Positions 34,471 through 43,446 of a stretch of 64,000 nucleotides of DNA are shown here, in pieces (the first letter of the stretch is position 1; each line of letters starts with the position of its first letter). Source of the DNA: Aliirhizobium wenxiniae (GTDB taxonomy: Bacteria > Pseudomonadota > Alphaproteobacteria > Rhizobiales > Rhizobiaceae); contig NZ_JAEUAN010000016.1 in assembly GCF_019511445.1 (NCBI RefSeq), positions 1-64,000 of the forward strand, read 5' to 3'. The notes below the pieces were generated by a model. It did no database searches, was not told the origin of the DNA, and saw nothing but the letters and a program-made list of their open reading frames with translations. Position numbers and translations under genes: made by a program.

Positions 34471-36093
34471 TTATTCGGCCGGCTGCAAACCGGCAGGGGC
34501 AACACCAGGGGTGCGTTCCTGCCGTTCGTGACCGAGAATTGTCATTGTGACGTTGAATGCCATGAGCAGTGCACCCGCCAGGAACATGAGGCCGCCAAGG
34601 GCGCGCATCAGGTAATAGGGGAACATGGCTGCGACCGATTCCGCGAAGGAATAGACAAGGAAGCCCTGGTCATCATATTCGCGCCACATTAGACCCTGCT
34701 GGATACCTGCGACCCACATAACGGCGGCGTAAAGTACGATGCCGAGCGTGGCGAGCCAGAAATGCCAGTTGACCAGTTGCAGGCTGTAAAGCCGCTTGCG
34801 GTTCCAGAGCTTGGGCACGAGGAAGTAGATCGCGCCGAAGGTGATCATGCCGTTCCAGCCGAGCGCGCCGGAGTGAACGTGACCGATGGTCCAATCGGTA
34901 TAGTGGCTGAGCGAGTTGACGGCCTTGATGGACATCATAGGACCTTCGAAGGTCGCCATGCCGTAGAAAGCGACGGCCATGACCATCATGCGGACGATCG
35001 GATCGGTACGGATGCGGTCCCAGGCGCCCGAAAGCGTCATCAGGCCGTTGATCATGCCGCCCCAGGACGGCATCCAGAGCATGATCGAGAAGACCATGCC
35101 GAGCGTCTGCGCCCAGTCGGGCAGCGCCGTATAGTGCAGGTGATGCGGACCGGCCCAGATATACATGAAGATCAGGGCCCAGAAGTGGATGATCGACAGG
35201 CGGTAGGAATAGACCGGGCGATTAACCTGCTTCGGGATGAAGTAGTACATCATGCCGAGGAAGCCGGCGGTGAGGAAGAAACCGACCGCGTTATGGCCGT
35301 ACCACCACTGCGTCAGAGCATCCTGAACGCCAGCGAAGGCCGAGTAGCTCTTGACCCCGAGGAAGGAGACCGGAACCGCCAGATTGTTGACGATATGCAG
35401 CATGGCAATCGTGACGATGAAGGCCAGATAGAACCAGTTTGCCACATAGATATGCGGCTCCTTGCGCATGAAGATCGTGCCGAGGAAGACGACGAGATAG
35501 GCGACCCAGACAATGGTCAGCCAGATATCGACATACCATTCCGGCTCAGCATATTCCTTGCCCTGGGTGATGCCGAGCAGATAGCCGGTAGCGGCCATGA
35601 CGATGAAGAGCTGATAGCCCCAGAACACGAACCAACCGAGATTGCCGCCGAACAGGCGGGCCCGACAGGTACGCTGGACGACATAAAAGGATGTGGCGAT
35701 CAGGGCGTTGCCGCCGAAGGCGAAGATGACTGCGGATGTGTGCAGCGGGCGCGTGCGACCGAAATTGAGCCAAGGCTCGATATTCAGGTCAGGAAAAGCC
35801 AGCTGAAGTGCAACAACGACACCGACCAGAAAGCCGACAACGCCCCAGAAGACGGTCGCGATCGTGCCATATTTGACGACTTCATCGAAATATTCAGATT
35901 TTTGCGGAACGGGGCGCGGCGCACCGGCGGGCGCGAAAGACACGCGGCGCAGCATGACAATACTGCTGATGCCGAGCGTTGCGAACAGCACCCACATGTG
36001 GGCGGCGAACAGACTATCATGCGCGTAAGCCGCGCCAAGCAGCGCCAGGAATGTCCCGATCACCAGTGCTGCAGTTTCCAAAGGGTAGTTCAT
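34471..36093 (-). CDS. ccoN: cbb3 oxidase catalytic subunit CcoN (FixN)
   Basis: This is a 540-residue twelve-helix haem-copper oxidase subunit that reduces oxygen with very high affinity. Haem and CuB ligands are visible in RPLHTSAVIFAFGGNAL, WWYGHNAVGFFLTAGFLG, WAGPHHLHYTALPDW and GHVHSGALGWNG. The start MNYPLETAALVIG at 36093 gives the usual FixN length; an open frame upstream is not coding. An FNR/FixK box lies 128 bases upstream, consistent with oxygen-regulated transcription. Confidence 0.97.
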   Translation of the reverse strand: MNYPLETAALVIGTFLALLGAAYAHDSLFAAHMWVLFATLGISSIVMLRRVSFAPAGAPRPVPQKSEYFDEVVKYGTIATVFWGVVGFLVGVVVALQLAFPDLNIEPWLNFGRTRPLHTSAVIFAFGGNALIATSFYVVQRTCRARLFGGNLGWFVFWGYQLFIVMAATGYLLGITQGKEYAEPEWYVDIWLTIVWVAYLVVFLGTIFMRKEPHIYVANWFYLAFIVTIAMLHIVNNLAVPVSFLGVKSYSAFAGVQDALTQWWYGHNAVGFFLTAGFLGMMYYFIPKQVNRPVYSYRLSIIHFWALIFMYIWAGPHHLHYTALPDWAQTLGMVFSIMLWMPSWGGMINGLMTLSGAWDRIRTDPIVRMMVMAVAFYGMATFEGPMMSIKAVNSLSHYTDWTIGHVHSGALGWNGMITFGAIYFLVPKLWNRKRLYSLQLVNWHFWLATLGIVLYAAVMWVAGIQQGLMWREYDDQGFLVYSFAESVAAMFPYYLMRALGGLMFLAGALLMAFNVTMTILGHERQERTPGVAPAGLQPAE

Positions 36094-36220
36094 TGTTGGT
36101 ATCCCCCAACGGCGTGATTGGCCGTCGCGAGGGTGGCGAAACAACGATTCCGATCGAATCCCCCCTGCCACTTTCCGTCGCGACCTCCGCGACAGATGGC
36201 AGCAGCCAAAGCCAAACGCC

Positions 36221-36234
36221 TTGATTTGAATCAA
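36221..36234. promoter_or_regulatory. FNR/FixK box upstream of ccoN (TTGATTTGAATCAA)
   Basis: This is a perfect TTGAT-N4-ATCAA anaerobox. It is 128 bases before ccoN on the minus strand and 68 bases before the hemerythrin-like gene on the plus strand, so it may drive both divergent genes. Confidence 0.9.
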
Positions 36235-36301
36235 CGCAAATAAGGCGACCATGATGGAACGTCGGACGATCAACGGCCAATGCAGGTTCCGGAGGTCAGA
36301 C

Positions 36302-36808
36302 TTGAGACACGACATCGATCTGACGAATGCAGTTCTGTCTGCGCAGCCCGTCCGACAATCCAATCAGGACATGATGATGTCTTGGATACGGCAGGCCCAT
36401 GACGAGCAACTGGCCCTTTGCAGCGAGCTGGAAGAGATCGCCGACAGCCTGCCGGCAAGCGTCAATCGGCAGAAGTGCATTTACGCGGCCAAGGCGCTCT
36501 GTCCGCTGATCCGCAGCATCCATCAATACGAAGAGACCGTACTGTTTCCCCATCTTTCGCAACAACAGGCGAATTCAGGGCCGATACTCGCAACGCTTTC
36601 GCGACTGAAGTTCGAGCATTTCGAAGATGAGGGATATGCCGAGGAACTGACTGAAGCGCTTCTGCGGCTTGGTTCGGGCGAGCCGGTCAATGTCGAAGCC
36701 GTCGGCTATATGTTACGCGGCTTCTTCGAAGGGGTCAGGCGTCATATCGCCTTCGAAAAGGCGCATCTCTTGCACGACTATCTGCCGTTCAGCCCGATAT
36801 CTGAATAG
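36302..36808 (+). CDS. Hemerythrin-like (HHE) cation-binding protein
   Basis: This 168-residue helical protein resembles hemerythrin HHE domains, which hold a di-iron site and sense or bind oxygen or NO. Candidate ligands are H in WIRQAHDEQL, H and E in IHQYEETVLFPHL, H in KFEHFEDEG, and H in RRHIAFEKAHLLHDYL. The TTG start at 36302 is favoured by GGAGG six bases upstream; in-frame ATGs at 36251 and 36254 lack a site. It diverges from ccoN and shares its FNR box region, so a role in oxygen or NO response is likely. Confidence 0.8.
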   Translation: MRHDIDLTNAVLSAQPVRQSNQDMMMSWIRQAHDEQLALCSELEEIADSLPASVNRQKCIYAAKALCPLIRSIHQYEETVLFPHLSQQQANSGPILATLSRLKFEHFEDEGYAEELTEALLRLGSGEPVNVEAVGYMLRGFFEGVRRHIAFEKAHLLHDYLPFSPISE

Positions 36809-36817
36809 TGTTCAAGT

Positions 36818-37528
36818 TCACTCCGCCGCCCGGCGACGGCGATCTTCCTTTTCCTGCATCACGACAAGCGCCCCGATGAGGGTTCCCGAGCGGCTTATCG
36901 GCGACATGCGGCAGTGAATGACGACGGTGCGACCGTCGAGCTTGTCAGCATAGGTCAGCTTCAGGGTTTCGCCTGCAAAACAACGATCGAGACTGGGCTG
37001 CAGATCGTGACGGAAATGGTGGAGGCCGACGAACTCGGCAAAATGCCGCCCGATAAGCGTGTCACGCGGAGTGTCCATCCGCCCTGCATTGGTTTCGTTG
37101 CTGTAGAATATGCGATAGCCGGGGGCGACGACCACGACCCGCTCCGGCAGGCTGTTCAGCAGCGCATCGTCGAGATAGCCATCAGCAATGGCCTGAGAGA
37201 TGTCGGCAGGCTGGCCGGTGTCTTCGGGCGCTTCCGCCCTTGAAGGCAGCGACTGATCCGCCACTAGGTAACGCTCCACCAACATCTGCAGAAGGTGGCC
37301 ATTACGCCTTACGCAGCCGCCATCGTCCGCTTCCTCGTTCAGGAGATCGAGAGCGAAACGAAACTGCACGCCGATCGCTGCCTGATCGCGGCCCTGACTT
37401 CCAAGTATAGCCTTGACGAGCGGATCGATTTCCCGGTCGATCCGGGAAACGGCATCGTCGTCTTCCTGTTCAACTGCCTGGCGAAGGTCGGAATATTTCG
37501 CCCAGAACAGATCAATCAATGCTTTCAA
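36818..37528 (-). CDS. PAS-domain protein
   Basis: This protein has 236 residues. The N-terminal ~100 residues are helical and unassigned (MKALIDLFWAKYSDLRQAVE). A PAS domain follows at ~120-230 with NSLPERVVVVAPGYRIFYSN and IGRHFAEFVGLHHF. No output domain is fused, so it may act through a partner. It converges on the hemerythrin-like gene with nine bases between the stops. The ligand is unknown; its position suggests an oxygen or redox signal. Confidence 0.75.
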   Translation of the reverse strand: MKALIDLFWAKYSDLRQAVEQEDDDAVSRIDREIDPLVKAILGSQGRDQAAIGVQFRFALDLLNEEADDGGCVRRNGHLLQMLVERYLVADQSLPSRAEAPEDTGQPADISQAIADGYLDDALLNSLPERVVVVAPGYRIFYSNETNAGRMDTPRDTLIGRHFAEFVGLHHFRHDLQPSLDRCFAGETLKLTYADKLDGRTVVIHCRMSPISRSGTLIGALVVMQEKEDRRRRAAE

Positions 37529-37572
37529 AATCGACCCCTCTCAGAGCAACACGAGAAGCGGCGCCTTCTACC

Positions 37573-37674
37573 TAGAGCATTTCCGCCTTCATTCGAAACA
37601 CGAAACTGCTTATCTCTTTGTTTCAGCGCAATTCCGGACGCAAACCGGTTCCCACTTTTGCTGGAATTGCTCTA
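37573..37674. repeat. MITE-like intergenic element with terminal inverted repeats
   Basis: TAGAGCATTTCC (37573-37584) and GGAATTGCTCTA (37663-37674) are inverted repeats at 11 of 12 positions. The 102-base interior holds the common rhizobial motif CAAACCGGTTCCCACTTTTG. It encodes nothing and lies upstream of the PAS gene. Confidence 0.65.
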
Positions 37675-37762
37675 GTGCGAGCCTATCCTGCATAAGAGAT
37701 GATTATAATTAATCAATTCGTCTAGTGCGGCCCCAAATAATGGCCCACAACTTACCATAGGA

Positions 37763-38698
37763 TCAGCGTTCGACCGTATCCTTAATTCTCCAGCGATCAT
37801 GGTACCACAGCCATTGCTCGGGATATTCGCGAACCCAGCTTTCGACCTTGTCGTTCAACAGCTGTGCGGTTCCCTGGATATCGAGATTGCCCTTCGCATC
37901 GCGCGGCATTTCGATCTTCGGCTCGATTTCCAGCCGGTAGCGGTTGTCCGGAAGCCGGATGCAGCGGGCCGGATAAACTTCGGCATCGAATTGGCGAACC
38001 AGCTTTGCCAAGAGCGGATTGGTTTTCACCTCAAGGCCGAAGAAGGACGTGGACTGGCCCTTCTTGAATTTCTGATCCACGAGCACCCCGACGCCGCCGC
38101 CGGCTTCAAGGCGACGGGCAAGCGCGAAGGACGAGCCCGCATGCGAGGGAACGAGGCTTCCCATGCGGGCCGCGCGGAAGGAAAAAACCTTGTCGGCGAT
38201 ATAGGGATTGTTCGGCGGGCGGAAGAGAACCATGACTTCCAGGCCGAATGCCTTGCCGGCAACCGGCAACAGCTCGAAATTTCCGGTATGGGCGGTGAAG
38301 ACGATGAAGGGCCGCGGATTGTCGCGCAGGTCGAGGAAGATCGGGATACCCGAGACTTCCACCCTGCCCGGCTTGGTGTTTTCCGGGTCGAAATCGAACA
38401 ACCGATCAAGAAAGACATATTCGGCGGCCATGCGCCCCATATGTCCCCAGCTGGCGACAGCAATCTTTTCAAGCTCTTCTTGAGACTTTTCCGGAAAGGC
38501 ATTGGTGAGATTGGTCATCATCAGCTTGTGACGCCACAGTTTCGGGCCGATGAAACGGGCAACACGATCGGCGAAGCGAATGGCTGGATCGGCAGGCAGG
38601 ATCTTCAGCATGTTGAGCATGCCGAAAGTCATCTGCGCTACCAGCCATTGCCGGAAGCGCATGAGCGCCAGAACGATGCGGGTGATGACCATCTTCAT
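37763..38698 (-). CDS. lpxXL: Very-long-chain lipid A acyltransferase LpxXL
   Basis: This 311-residue inner-membrane acyltransferase of the LpxL/HtrB family has an N-terminal membrane segment and the catalytic HX4E box HTGNFE. It also carries RPPNNPYIADKV and VGVLVDQKFKKGQS. It lies in the acpXL locus, where the known role is transfer of the 27-hydroxyoctacosanoyl group from AcpXL to lipid A, giving the long secondary chain typical of Rhizobiales. It is nine bases downstream of adh2XL and closes the operon. Confidence 0.92.
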   Translation of the reverse strand: MKMVITRIVLALMRFRQWLVAQMTFGMLNMLKILPADPAIRFADRVARFIGPKLWRHKLMMTNLTNAFPEKSQEELEKIAVASWGHMGRMAAEYVFLDRLFDFDPENTKPGRVEVSGIPIFLDLRDNPRPFIVFTAHTGNFELLPVAGKAFGLEVMVLFRPPNNPYIADKVFSFRAARMGSLVPSHAGSSFALARRLEAGGGVGVLVDQKFKKGQSTSFFGLEVKTNPLLAKLVRQFDAEVYPARCIRLPDNRYRLEIEPKIEMPRDAKGNLDIQGTAQLLNDKVESWVREYPEQWLWYHDRWRIKDTVER

Positions 38699-38707
38699 GG
38701 GATGGCC

Positions 38708-39736
38708 TCAATCCATCCTCAGGACGATCTTGCCGAAGATCTGCCGGCTTTCCATACGCTCCAGCGCCCGGTCGATCTCGTCGAAGGTGACTTCCGTGTC
38801 AATGACCGGATGGACAATACCCTGCGCCATCTTCTGCATGGCATCGGCCATGTTTTCCATACGGCAGCCGAAGGAGCCGAGCAGCTTCAACTGCTGCTGG
38901 AAGAGCATCATCAGGTTTACGTCGGTGGAAACGCCCGAGGTGGAGCCGCAGGTGACGAGGCGGCCGCCACGCTTCAGGCAGAACATAGAGGCGGCGAACG
39001 TATCCTTGCCGACATGTTCGAAGACGACTTCGACGCCCTTCTTCTTGGTCAGCTTGCGCACGACGCCTTCAAAACGGTCGGTGCGGTAGTTGATGACATG
39101 ATCGGCGCCGAGCGCCTTCGCCTTTTCGATCTTGTCGTCCGAGCCGACCGTGGTGATGACGGTGCAGCCGATCTTCTTGGCGAGCTGGATGGCGGCCGAG
39201 CCGATGCCGGAACCGCCGGCATGGACGAGGATCGTTTCACCCGGCTGAAGCTTGGCGTTGTCGAACAGCATGTGCTCGACCGTGCCAAAAGTGACCGGAG
39301 CAAGCGCTGCTGCCACCGCATCAACACCCGGAGGAGCTGGCACCAGCTGGCGAGCCGGAATGTTCGCCTTTTCCTGCGCAAAGCCGTCGAGGTGGAAACC
39401 GTGGACGCCCGAGACGTGTTCGCAGAGGTTATCGCGCTTTTCGCGGCAGGGTTTGCAGAGGCCGCAGGTGCGCGCGCCGTAGATCGAGACGAGCTGGCCG
39501 GGGAGAACGTTGGAGACGCCAGGGCCGATCGCCTCGACGACGCCGGAGGCTTCCGCACCGATCGTCAGCGGCATCTTGCGCTTGGCAAACGCCATGCCGC
39601 GCCAGCCCCAGACGTCGATATGGTTCAAGGCTACCGCCTTGACGCGCAGCGTCACTTCACCGGGACCGGGCGCTTCCGGCTCGGGAATGTCGACGGCTTC
39701 GAGCTTGCGGTCATCGATCAGTTGCAGCGCGCGCAT
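38708..39736 (-). CDS. adh2XL: Zinc-type alcohol dehydrogenase of the VLCFA locus (Adh2XL)
   Basis: This 342-residue MDR-family NAD(P)H oxidoreductase has the catalytic zinc region VALNHIDVWGWRG, a four-Cys structural zinc loop CGLCKPCREKRDNLCEH and the dinucleotide motif HAGGSGIGSAAIQLAK. It is a standard member of the acpXL locus. It may act as an enoyl or keto reductase in elongation, or in forming the 27-hydroxyl group; its exact step is not settled. The start at 39736 follows GGAAGGAAACGAAAAAC; a longer frame is not supported. Confidence 0.88.
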   Translation of the reverse strand: MRALQLIDDRKLEAVDIPEPEAPGPGEVTLRVKAVALNHIDVWGWRGMAFAKRKMPLTIGAEASGVVEAIGPGVSNVLPGQLVSIYGARTCGLCKPCREKRDNLCEHVSGVHGFHLDGFAQEKANIPARQLVPAPPGVDAVAAALAPVTFGTVEHMLFDNAKLQPGETILVHAGGSGIGSAAIQLAKKIGCTVITTVGSDDKIEKAKALGADHVINYRTDRFEGVVRKLTKKKGVEVVFEHVGKDTFAASMFCLKRGGRLVTCGSTSGVSTDVNLMMLFQQQLKLLGSFGCRMENMADAMQKMAQGIVHPVIDTEVTFDEIDRALERMESRQIFGKIVLRMD

Positions 39737-39897
39737 GTTTTTCGTTTCCTTCCGGATGCGTGAGGCAGATGGGGCGTCCAAATACGCATCATGCCCGGGC
39801 ATATCCCGGGCATCTGCCAACACTCATTTTCTCAAGTGACGTCACTGTATTCCGGCACAAGGCCAAGAATGACGTCCAATTATCTGTGGCGCAGGCC

Positions 39898-41184
39898 TTA
39901 GACCGGTTCCAGCGTCATGACAAGGCTGGCGTTCTGGCCGCCGAAGCCGAAGGAGTTCGATAGAACTGCCTTGGGCTGGCCGTCGCGCTTCACATTCGGC
40001 ACCACATCGAGCTCGATCGTCGGATCGGGATTGGTGTAGTTGATGGTCGGCGGCAGCGTGCCGGTCAGCATGGTCTGGATCGAGAACACAGCTTCCACGG
40101 CGCCAGCGGCCGTCAGCGTATGACCGATCATAGACTTGTTCGACGAGGCCGGGATGTTCTTCATCCGGTCGCCGAAGACGGCGAGCATGGAACCGTATTC
40201 CATCTTGTCGTTTTCAGGCGTCGAGGTGCCATGGGCGTTGATATAGCCGATGCCGCTTTCGTCCATGCCGGCGTCTTCGAGCGCGGCACGAATGGTGGCG
40301 ATTGCAGGGCCGCCATCCGGCGAGGACCGGGTGCGGTGGAAGTGATCGGCCTTTTCACCGAGGCCCTTGATGATGCCGAGGACCGTCGCACCACGTGCCA
40401 GCGCGGATTCGACCGACTCCAGCACCAGCGTTGCAGCACCTTCGGCGATAACGAAACCGTCGCGATCCTTGCTGAACGGCTTGGAGGCCTTTTCCGGCGG
40501 GTCGTTCTGGGTGGAGAGAGCAGAGAGCAGCGAGAAGCGCACCAGCGCCTCGACACTGACGGAGCCATCGGTCGCAGCAACCAGCGCCCGGTCGGTGCGG
40601 CCCTGGCGGATCGCCTCGACGCCGAGCTGGATTGCGGTTGCGCCCGAGGCGCAGGCAGTCGACAGCGTGACCGGCAGGCCGCGGGTGCCGAACATGTCGG
40701 CCAGACGTTCCGAGATCGAGCCGAACTGGACGGCTTCGAGGAAGACCGGATCCGGACGTTCGCGCATGGCAGTGAGGAAACGCTCATAGGCATCACCTTC
40801 GGCCTTCGACGGCGGCGAACGGTCAGCAAGAGCAAAACGATCATGCCATTCGGGTTCAACCGGCGGAGCCGCAAGGAAGAGCGGACCGTCGAAATCGCCG
40901 GAGAGGCCTGCTTGAGCCAGTGCTTCCTTCGTCGTTTCGCGGGCAAACGCAAAGGAACGCTCGACGGAATTGTTGGCTGGAACGGCGATGAAATCCACCG
41001 TGCCGCTGATGCGGGTTGACAAGCCATCGGTCGGGAAACGGGTGATCTTGTGGATGCCCGACGTGCCCGAAGTCAGCGCCGACCAGTTGTCGGAAAGGCC
41101 CTGGCCGAGCGAGGTGATGACGCCCATGCCGGTGACGGCTACGAGCGGGCGACCGAGATGATCGGTGAAGCGGTTGTCACTCAT
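39898..41184 (-). CDS. fabF1XL: Beta-ketoacyl-ACP synthase FabF1XL
   Basis: This 428-residue condensing enzyme elongates acyl-AcpXL chains toward C28. The Cys-His-His triad is intact: C178 in STACASG, H318 in NAHGTSTP and H355 in SMIGHTLTAAGAVEA. The chain ends with NSFGFGGQNASLVM. It starts 11 bases after the fabF2XL stop. Together with fabF2XL it probably forms a KS-alpha/KS-beta type pair. Confidence 0.93.
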   Translation of the reverse strand: MSDNRFTDHLGRPLVAVTGMGVITSLGQGLSDNWSALTSGTSGIHKITRFPTDGLSTRISGTVDFIAVPANNSVERSFAFARETTKEALAQAGLSGDFDGPLFLAAPPVEPEWHDRFALADRSPPSKAEGDAYERFLTAMRERPDPVFLEAVQFGSISERLADMFGTRGLPVTLSTACASGATAIQLGVEAIRQGRTDRALVAATDGSVSVEALVRFSLLSALSTQNDPPEKASKPFSKDRDGFVIAEGAATLVLESVESALARGATVLGIIKGLGEKADHFHRTRSSPDGGPAIATIRAALEDAGMDESGIGYINAHGTSTPENDKMEYGSMLAVFGDRMKNIPASSNKSMIGHTLTAAGAVEAVFSIQTMLTGTLPPTINYTNPDPTIELDVVPNVKRDGQPKAVLSNSFGFGGQNASLVMTLEPV

Positions 41185-41195
41185 GATCTACTCCT

Positions 41196-42395
41196 TCACG
41201 CGTTCTTCGAGAGGACGGCAACGCCCTCGCCGCGCGTGTAACCGACCGTTGTAACCACGGCGTGATCTGCCGGCTTTGCCATCGGCTTTTCATTTGTCTC
41301 ATCAAAGGCCGGCACGAGGCTCTGGCCATCCAGCGACAGGGCCGCCAGCGCCAGACCGAGCGGGAACTGCGCTTCCAGCGCGTGGCCGGTGACGCCACCG
41401 AACCCGCGGATCGCAGCGCCTGCAAATTCTTTCTCCAGCACCGTTTTTTCGCGGGTAGCGAGATCAACCAGGCCGCTCGCGCCCGAAAAAACCACCGTGT
41501 CTTCGCCGTTCAGGCCGGAGGCCGTAGCGGAAAGACGCGACAAGCGCTTCTCCAACTTGCCTTCGTCACGGTTACCGCGATCACCTTCGACGGCGTCGAT
41601 GACGGCATAGATATGGGCGCCGCGGGCTTCGGCACGGGTCCGGGATTCGAGCACGAGGAATGCGCCGACCGAACCGGTGATCATCCCGCCGCCGTTATCG
41701 TTCGAACGGGACCAGAGCGGCTGCCATTCACCCGTTGCATGGGCACGGATGCCTTCGACGAGGAGCAGAATATCGGCGCGCTCGGCAATGAAAGCACCGC
41801 CGACGAGGCTGTGGCTCGACTGGCCGGCCTTGATGCGGTGATAGGCGGTTTCGACGGCGGAAATTCCAGCCGCCTCTTCGCCCATGAAGGTGCGCGAGGA
41901 ACCGGTGACCTTGTGAACGATAGAGATGTTACCGGCCATCAGGTTTGAAAGCTGCGCGAGGAACAGCGTCGGGCGCAGTTCGGTCGTCAGTTTCTCGTTC
42001 AGGAGGATATCGCGATCATTGCGCTTCAGCGCTTCATCGACGATCAGCGAATCGACCTTGATATCGCGTTCACCACCACCGGCGGCGACGATCATGTCCA
42101 TCGAGGCGCAGGCTTCCGCATCTTCCTTCAGGCCCGCGTCATCAAGCGCCAGACCGGCGGCAAAGACGCCGAGGCGCTGCCAGTTTTCCATCTGGCGCTG
42201 GTCACGCTTGACGATCTGGGCAGACCAGTCGATTTCGGGCAGCGGATGGACCGGATAGGGAGCGAAACGCTCGGCTTCGATGGCCGGCTTGGCAACTGCG
42301 GCTGCCGACAGGAGCGCAACATGCGCTTCCTTGCCGACGCCCTGGCAGGTGACGATACCGATACCGGTGATCACAACATCATTGTCAGACTTCAT
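41196..42395 (-). CDS. fabF2XL: Beta-ketoacyl-ACP synthase-like FabF2XL lacking the active-site Cys
   Basis: This 399-residue protein has the thiolase-like KS fold (DVVITGIGIVTCQGVG ... IRGFGGVTGHALEAQFPLG). The nucleophile position is not Cys: the segment MGEEAAGISAVETAYHRI aligns with the usual ACATG-helix so that E174 replaces the Cys. The first catalytic His (NAHGT in FabF1XL) is replaced by SGASG; the second His (TGHALEA) remains. It therefore resembles a chain-length factor subunit rather than an active synthase. The start at 42395 follows GAGGACAGAG. It sits between fabZXL and fabF1XL in the conserved order. Confidence 0.9.
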   Translation of the reverse strand: MKSDNDVVITGIGIVTCQGVGKEAHVALLSAAAVAKPAIEAERFAPYPVHPLPEIDWSAQIVKRDQRQMENWQRLGVFAAGLALDDAGLKEDAEACASMDMIVAAGGGERDIKVDSLIVDEALKRNDRDILLNEKLTTELRPTLFLAQLSNLMAGNISIVHKVTGSSRTFMGEEAAGISAVETAYHRIKAGQSSHSLVGGAFIAERADILLLVEGIRAHATGEWQPLWSRSNDNGGGMITGSVGAFLVLESRTRAEARGAHIYAVIDAVEGDRGNRDEGKLEKRLSRLSATASGLNGEDTVVFSGASGLVDLATREKTVLEKEFAGAAIRGFGGVTGHALEAQFPLGLALAALSLDGQSLVPAFDETNEKPMAKPADHAVVTTVGYTRGEGVAVLSKNA

Positions 42396-42537
42396 CTCTG
42401 TCCTCATTCGCGGACTAGCGGCCTCGACCGCGTCTTCAAGGCAAACCGCGATCCATCAGGATCGCGGTTCACGCTTCAATTGCTTGTTTCATCGCATGCC
42501 GTTGCAACGGTCGTGTTGCGCGCCGGCGCAATTTTCT

Positions 42538-43011
42538 TCAGGCGCCGGCATTCATGGCTGCAACCAAGCCGACTTCCTCGGCGCGCTTGCGCACGATCGG
42601 CGCCAGCGGGATTTCCGAAAACGGCATGGTACGCAGCTTCAACTGCGCATCACACACCTTCTTGCCGCCAGACGTAATCTTCGCCTTGGTGACGGCATAA
42701 CCCGAGCCCTCGTGCTCCAGAAACGCCTCGATGTCGAGCACGGCTTCCGGCTCGACGAAAGAGCGCATCTTGGCGCCGTCGACAGACATCAGGAACGGCA
42801 TGGCGGCAAAATCCGTCGCAGCAAGCACGAGCATGCCGGAGGCCTGCGCCATGGTTTCGATGAGAAGAACACCCGGCACAAGCGGCATGCCGGGGAAATG
42901 CCCTTCGAATACCGGGCTTTTCGCCGGCACAGTCGAGCGCGCCTTCAACGTCTTTCCATCGAGATCGAGTGATTCCACCCGATCGATCATCTGGAAATAT
43001 TCAAGCAGCAT
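42538..43011 (-). CDS. fabZXL: 3-hydroxyacyl-ACP dehydratase FabZXL
   Basis: This 157-residue hot-dog-fold dehydratase acts in the very-long-chain elongation cycle. The active-site loop FEGHFPGMPLVPGVLLIETMAQ carries the catalytic His and later Glu. It is slightly longer than housekeeping FabZ at the C-terminus. It lies six bases after acpXL. The order acpXL-fabZXL-fabF2XL-fabF1XL-adh2XL-lpxXL is diagnostic of Rhizobiales. Confidence 0.93.
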   Translation of the reverse strand: MLLEYFQMIDRVESLDLDGKTLKARSTVPAKSPVFEGHFPGMPLVPGVLLIETMAQASGMLVLAATDFAAMPFLMSVDGAKMRSFVEPEAVLDIEAFLEHEGSGYAVTKAKITSGGKKVCDAQLKLRTMPFSEIPLAPIVRKRAEEVGLVAAMNAGA

Positions 43012-43017
43012 GACAGA

Positions 43018-43296
43018 TCAGCCCTTGGCTGCGCGCAGCTCGTCGATCTTGGCGCAGAGGTTTTTCAGGACGAAATATTCTTCCGTCGAAACCTTGCCCT
43101 CGTTGACTTCCTGGGTCCACTGCTCGAGCGGGATCTTGATGCCGAATTCCTTGTCGATCGCGAAGACGATGTCGAGGAAGTCGAGGCTGTCGATGCCGAG
43201 ATCGTCGATCGTGTGGCTTTCGGGGGTGATGGTGTCCCGCTCGATTTCGCTGGTTTCAGCAATGATGTCGGCAACTTTGTCGAATGTAGCAGTCAC
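43018..43296 (-). CDS. acpXL: Specialised acyl carrier protein AcpXL
   Basis: This 92-residue carrier holds the growing C28 hydroxy-acyl chain for lipid A. The phosphopantetheine site is S37 in DDLGIDSLDFLDIV. The sequence TATFDKVADIIAETSEI and the C-terminus LKNLCAKIDELRAAKG are AcpXL hallmarks. The GTG start at 43296 is chosen because AAAGGAC is well spaced from it and gives the size known for AcpXL; the in-frame ATG at 43302 would add two residues. It is the first gene of the operon. Confidence 0.96.
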   Translation of the reverse strand: MTATFDKVADIIAETSEIERDTITPESHTIDDLGIDSLDFLDIVFAIDKEFGIKIPLEQWTQEVNEGKVSTEEYFVLKNLCAKIDELRAAKG

Positions 43297-43446
43297 GCCC
43301 ATGTCCTTTGAAAATAGGTAATTCGTAGCCCCACATAGGGAAAACGGTTCCAAATGCCAATGGCTTCGTCTTTCAGGCGCAAAATTTGCACCGAAACTGT
43401 TGCCTAAACAGCAATCGTCCAGAGCGCAATGATGAAGGCTTGCGGC

